From assembly GCA_013203845.1 (NCBI GenBank), contig JABMPE010000216.1, forward strand, positions 1-56,064: a DNA stretch of 56,064 nt, in the 5' to 3' direction. The position numbers and the translations under genes were made by a program. The notes beneath the pieces were generated by a model. That model was not told where the DNA came from. It saw only the letters and a program-made list of their open reading frames with translations, and made no database searches. Positions 53,457-56,064 of the stretch are shown here, in pieces (position 1 is the first letter of the stretch; the number at the start of each line of letters is the position of its first letter). Origin of the DNA: Rhodopirellula sp. GTDB taxonomy: Bacteria > Planctomycetota > Planctomycetia > Planctomycetales > Planctomycetaceae.

Positions 53457-54049
53457 GGCAAACACCCTTGGTCTCTGAGCCAGCGTTCAGCAGCAGGCGG
53501 CTCAAGCTCGAATTCAATCATATCATCGTCAGTTTCGGAAATCAGCGTGAATGAACGTTTCTTATAGAATTTCCGTGTCTGTTCGGACGCTTTTGAAAGC
53601 AGCGTCACTCGTCCATTAAAACCCAGATCCCAACTGTGGCGTACGGCTTGAAACAGCAATGTTGAGCCCGCGCCACGGAATTTCGCGGGCTTGATGAGCC
53701 ACTCCCTATTCCACGGAGCGGTCGCGAGATACTGCACGAAAACGGACGGCTTTCCCGCTTCAATGATCGACTTGCCGTCAGTCAAAAGAATCATCGCTCC
53801 CTGAATTTCGCGGTCCATGGTCTGGATGGCAAGCGACTCGGCGAACGAATCGGTGCGGCACTTTCCGACGATCTTTGTCCAGCTCCTGTCTCCCTCGCCT
53901 TTGCGGAGCGGAAGGAATTTGCCAGCCTGCCACCAGCCGCCGTCGACCGCTGACTTGGCCAGTTGACGGTCAAGTCTGATGACCTCCGCATCGCAGTCGC
54001 AGTTATTTGCGACATCTTTCAATGTGACGCGCTCTGGAAGACCGAGCAT
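53453..54049 (-). CDS. GNAT-family acetyltransferase
   Basis: A 198-residue protein. Residues about 90-185 have the N-acetyltransferase fold: GAMILLTDGKSIIEAGKPSV, the central LATAPWNREWLIKPAKFRGAGSTLLFQAVRHSWDLG, in which RGAGS corresponds to the acetyl-CoA-binding motif A (R/Q-x-x-G-x-G/A), and the FYKKRSF motif B tail. Residues 1-85 are a separate part with a Cys-x-Cys (NNCDCDA) and WWQAGKF. GNAT toxins acetylate aminoacyl-tRNA or other targets; this one could be toxin-like or a modifying enzyme. It is the first gene of a - strand operon inserted among restriction-modification remnants. Confidence 0.75.
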   Translation of the reverse strand: MLGLPERVTLKDVANNCDCDAEVIRLDRQLAKSAVDGGWWQAGKFLPLRKGEGDRSWTKIVGKCRTDSFAESLAIQTMDREIQGAMILLTDGKSIIEAGKPSVFVQYLATAPWNREWLIKPAKFRGAGSTLLFQAVRHSWDLGFNGRVTLLSKASEQTRKFYKKRSFTLISETDDDMIEFELEPPAAERWLRDQGCLP

Positions 54050-54349
54050 TCCCTGTCTCTCTCGATTCCGAGTGAATGAATTCCGTTTTGGATCAAGAGT
54101 ATACTTCCCGTCGACAGAGTTGTCCCATCAGTCGCAATATGGCTACTCGCTCCTGGCCGGGGCTGTTGTACGGTGCTGTGAATGCCATTTCTGGCGTACG
54201 CTGGCTGAATGGTTCGGCAGTCTTCAGACTCTGCGGGACCGGTGTTTTCTGAGCCGGGGGGCGGAACGGCTCGGGGCCGGCGCGGTACTCCGCGAGACTC
54301 GACTCAACACGCGGATTCGCACGGAATACTCGGCAAGGTTGTTCGCAGC
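54050..54349 (+). pseudogene. Probable second HsdR tail remnant
   Basis: About 300 bases without an intact gene. In the + strand frame ending at 54353, GAGAVLRETR and then ARLFAA* resemble the end of HsdR (compare KSRLFAA* at 52202). This frame overlaps the hsdS start by ATGA. The match is short and interrupted, so the call is tentative. Confidence 0.35.
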
Positions 54350-55987
54350 ATGATGCCGGAAGAAATCTTCAGTTCGCTTGAGTGGCCAGTTGGACGCATC
54401 GGTGACGTTGCGAAAGTTCAATCGGGGTTCGCGTTCAAGAGCGACTGGTACACAACTGAGGGCGTGAGACTTCTCCGCAACGCGAACATCCACCAGAGCC
54501 GAATTGACTGGACTGAGGCCGTTCAACTACCAGCGGATCGCCGTAGCGAGTTTGCGGACTTTGAATTGCGCGAGGGCGATATTGTTCTCGCTCTGGATCG
54601 TCCGCTGGTCGCAGCGGGACTCAAGGTCGCGCAACTCACGAAGGGCGACTTGCCGGCCTTGCTGGTGCAGCGAGTCGGACTCTTCCGGCTGAATGGTGAA
54701 ATCGCTCCGGAGTTCCTGTTCGCCTTTCTGAATTCCCCATTCTTTATCAGTCAGATCACCGGGCACGACCAGAGTCTGGGTGTCCCACACGTTTCCCCGA
54801 AGCAGGTCGAGGCAGTGGCAATCCCGCTGCCGCCGTTGGGGGAGCAGAAGCGGATTGCGGGGATTCTGAAGGAGCAGATGGAGGCGGTGGAGCGGGCGAG
54901 AGTGGCCGCCGAGGCACAGCTCGAAGCCGCCAAAGCACTCCCCGCCGCTTTCCTCAGAGACGTCTTCAACGCTCAAGACGCAGGCCAGAACATGCGCCGG
55001 TCGAACTGTGCCGGGGCCATGCAGTACGTCCCGGAACTCACCTGGATTCTGTTCCTCAGAATTCTCGACGAACGCGAGACGCAGGAAGCCGAAGCCGCCG
55101 AGATTGTCGGGGCTGAGTTCTCCGCGTCGATCGATGCGCCGTACCGCTGGCAGGACTGGGCCGCTCCCGAGGGACCCAAGCGGACGGAACTCACCGGCGA
55201 CGGCAGCCGACTGGGCGACCTGTTCGCGTTCGTGAATGGCGAGCTGCTGCCGTACCTCAAGGGGCTGCGGAAGAAGGCGCACGCGACGCCCCAACAGAAA
55301 GTCATCAGCGAGATTCTGTCCGGTGTCGAACGGGTCCGCATCGACACAGAGAAGAACTCTCAGGACGTGCTCGACAAGGTGCATGAGCTGACCAGCGAGT
55401 CGATCGACGACACGCACGTCTTCACGCTGTCGCAGGTCTACGAAGGGCTGCTACTGAAGATGGGCGAGAAAGGCGGCGACGGCGGACAGTTCTTCACGCC
55501 GCGCGAAGTCATCCGATCCGTCGTGCAAGTGGTCGAGCCGATGATCGGCGAAACCGTCTACGACCCCGGCTGCGGGACGGGCGGCTTTCTGGCTCAGGCG
55601 TACGAGTTCATGGCCGGGAAAGACAACGCCAACATCGCCTCGCCCGACGACTTGGACACGCTGCGGCATGACACGTTCTTCGGTCGCGAGAAAGAGAATC
55701 TCATCTACCCGATCGCGCTCGCGAATCTGGTGCTGCATGGGATCGATCAGCCGAACCTGTGGCACGGCAACACGCTGACCAGGCAGGAAACGTACGACGG
55801 GCTGTTCCTGTCTGCTCCGCCGACGTTCTGGAGTCACTGCCGGGACTGCCGACTCGACAGGGTTCTGAGCCGACTCACAACGCTGCAACCGGAACTGACC
55901 CGAGTTTGGTTGCTACGTTGGTTGCAACGGAATCTGGTAATCTCGTTATCACAAGTTATCACGAAAAACGGCTGCCGCCGGAGGTGA
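54350..55987 (+). pseudogene. Broken hsdS'-hsdM' fusion of a type I restriction system
   Basis: One open frame of 545 codons joining two pieces. Residues about 1-210 are one target-recognition domain of HsdS plus its spacer helix: DVAKVQSGFAFKSDWYTTEG, then VSPKQVEAVAIPLPPLGEQKRIAGILKEQ and the coiled stretch VAAEAQLEAAKALPAAFLRDVF. At about 54985 it passes into HsdM without its first residues: NCAGAMQYVPELTWILFLRILDE, GQFFTPREVIRSVVQVVEPM and the SAM-binding YDPGCGTGGFL. The catalytic NPPF motif is missing: after NTLTRQETYDGLF the sequence reads LSAPPTFWSHC and then unrelated residues. HsdS lacks its second recognition domain. The methyltransferase should be inactive. A restart of HsdM at the ATG 54992 is possible. 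Confidence 0.8.
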
Positions 55988-56010
55988 CTCCAGCGACAGC
56001 CGTAATGTGA
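55819..56010 (+). pseudogene. Possible integrase C-terminal remnant
   Basis: In the frame one base out of the hsdM remnant, ADVLESLPGLPTRQGSEPTH, then TDPSLVATLVATESGNLVIT lead to a TGA at 56008. The VLESLPGL start and the polar, low-complexity tail resemble ends of planctomycete tyrosine recombinases after the catalytic Tyr. The catalytic domain is not there, so this is weak and inferential. Confidence 0.3.
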
Positions 56011-56064
56011 GTTCTCAAGAGAGTTTACGCGAAGAATTGACGTCTCCTGAGAAGTGGTGGGGGG

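Overview
The window looks like a chromosomal segment of a planctomycete. The evidence is the family content: DUF1549/DUF1553 and DUF1501 proteins, a cysteine-rich secreted protein with about eight VPYTV-type repeats, a TPR/FG-GAP/UnbV protein, NHL and HEAT repeat secreted proteins, an FHA-GAF-PP2C phosphatase, many membrane-anchored trypsin-like proteases, and short palindromic intergenic repeats typical of such genomes. Genes are mostly single or in short runs on both strands. I saw no rRNA, tRNA or CRISPR array.

Layout. 0-10.5 kb: a giant TPR/FG-GAP/UnbV protein (-), an RND efflux permease translationally coupled to a phospholipase D-like protein (+), a GNAT/FemAB-like acyltransferase (-) and an RlmM-like rRNA methyltransferase (-). 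10.5-16.3 kb: an NtrC-like regulator (+) facing an NtrB-like histidine kinase (-), a DUF1549 protein, an Ala/Glu-rich lipoprotein and a hotdog thioesterase. 16.4-19.6 kb: a + strand run hisC, vsr, isochorismatase, PfkB-type kinase, closed by a strong terminator. 19.8-34.3 kb: NHL protein, pgpA, HEAT protein, a DinG helicase/FHA-GAF-PP2C pair, two trypsin-like proteins, a small zinc-ribbon-like protein, a ketosynthase homologue lacking its catalytic Cys, and a DUF1499 protein. 34.4-39.9 kb: a ceramidase-like hydrolase, a GT39 glycosyltransferase and parB. 40-51.5 kb: Cys-rich protein, Hsp20, an enolase-superfamily enzyme, PDZ protein, a GspF-like protein, DUF1501 protein, the YTV protein and a protein with a PolX-type N-terminal domain. 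51.5-56 kb: a decaying accessory island made of type I restriction-modification fragments (hsdR tail, an hsdS-hsdM fusion), a possible integrase tail, and, between the fragments, a tightly packed GNAT / 84-aa / ImmA-IrrE protease operon on the opposite strand.

Most notable observation: the GT39 gene (35898-38075) carries three perfect copies of GTTCCACGTGGAAC, the core of the bacterial chromosome-partition site parS, within about 210 bp. All three are in the same reading frame and encode a repeated (V)ERSTWN(E) peptide in a polar loop. The gene for ParB, the protein that binds parS, lies about 1.5 kb downstream, and no parA is present. This suggests a centromere embedded in a membrane-protein gene. 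Second is the ketosynthase-like protein with Cys to Glu and His to Asn changes in the active site, and third the GNAT/84-aa/ImmA-IrrE cassette nested inside the broken restriction locus.

Start sites were moved inward from the longest reading frame where a Shine-Dalgarno sequence, a signal peptide or conserved N-terminus indicated it; these choices are inferences.
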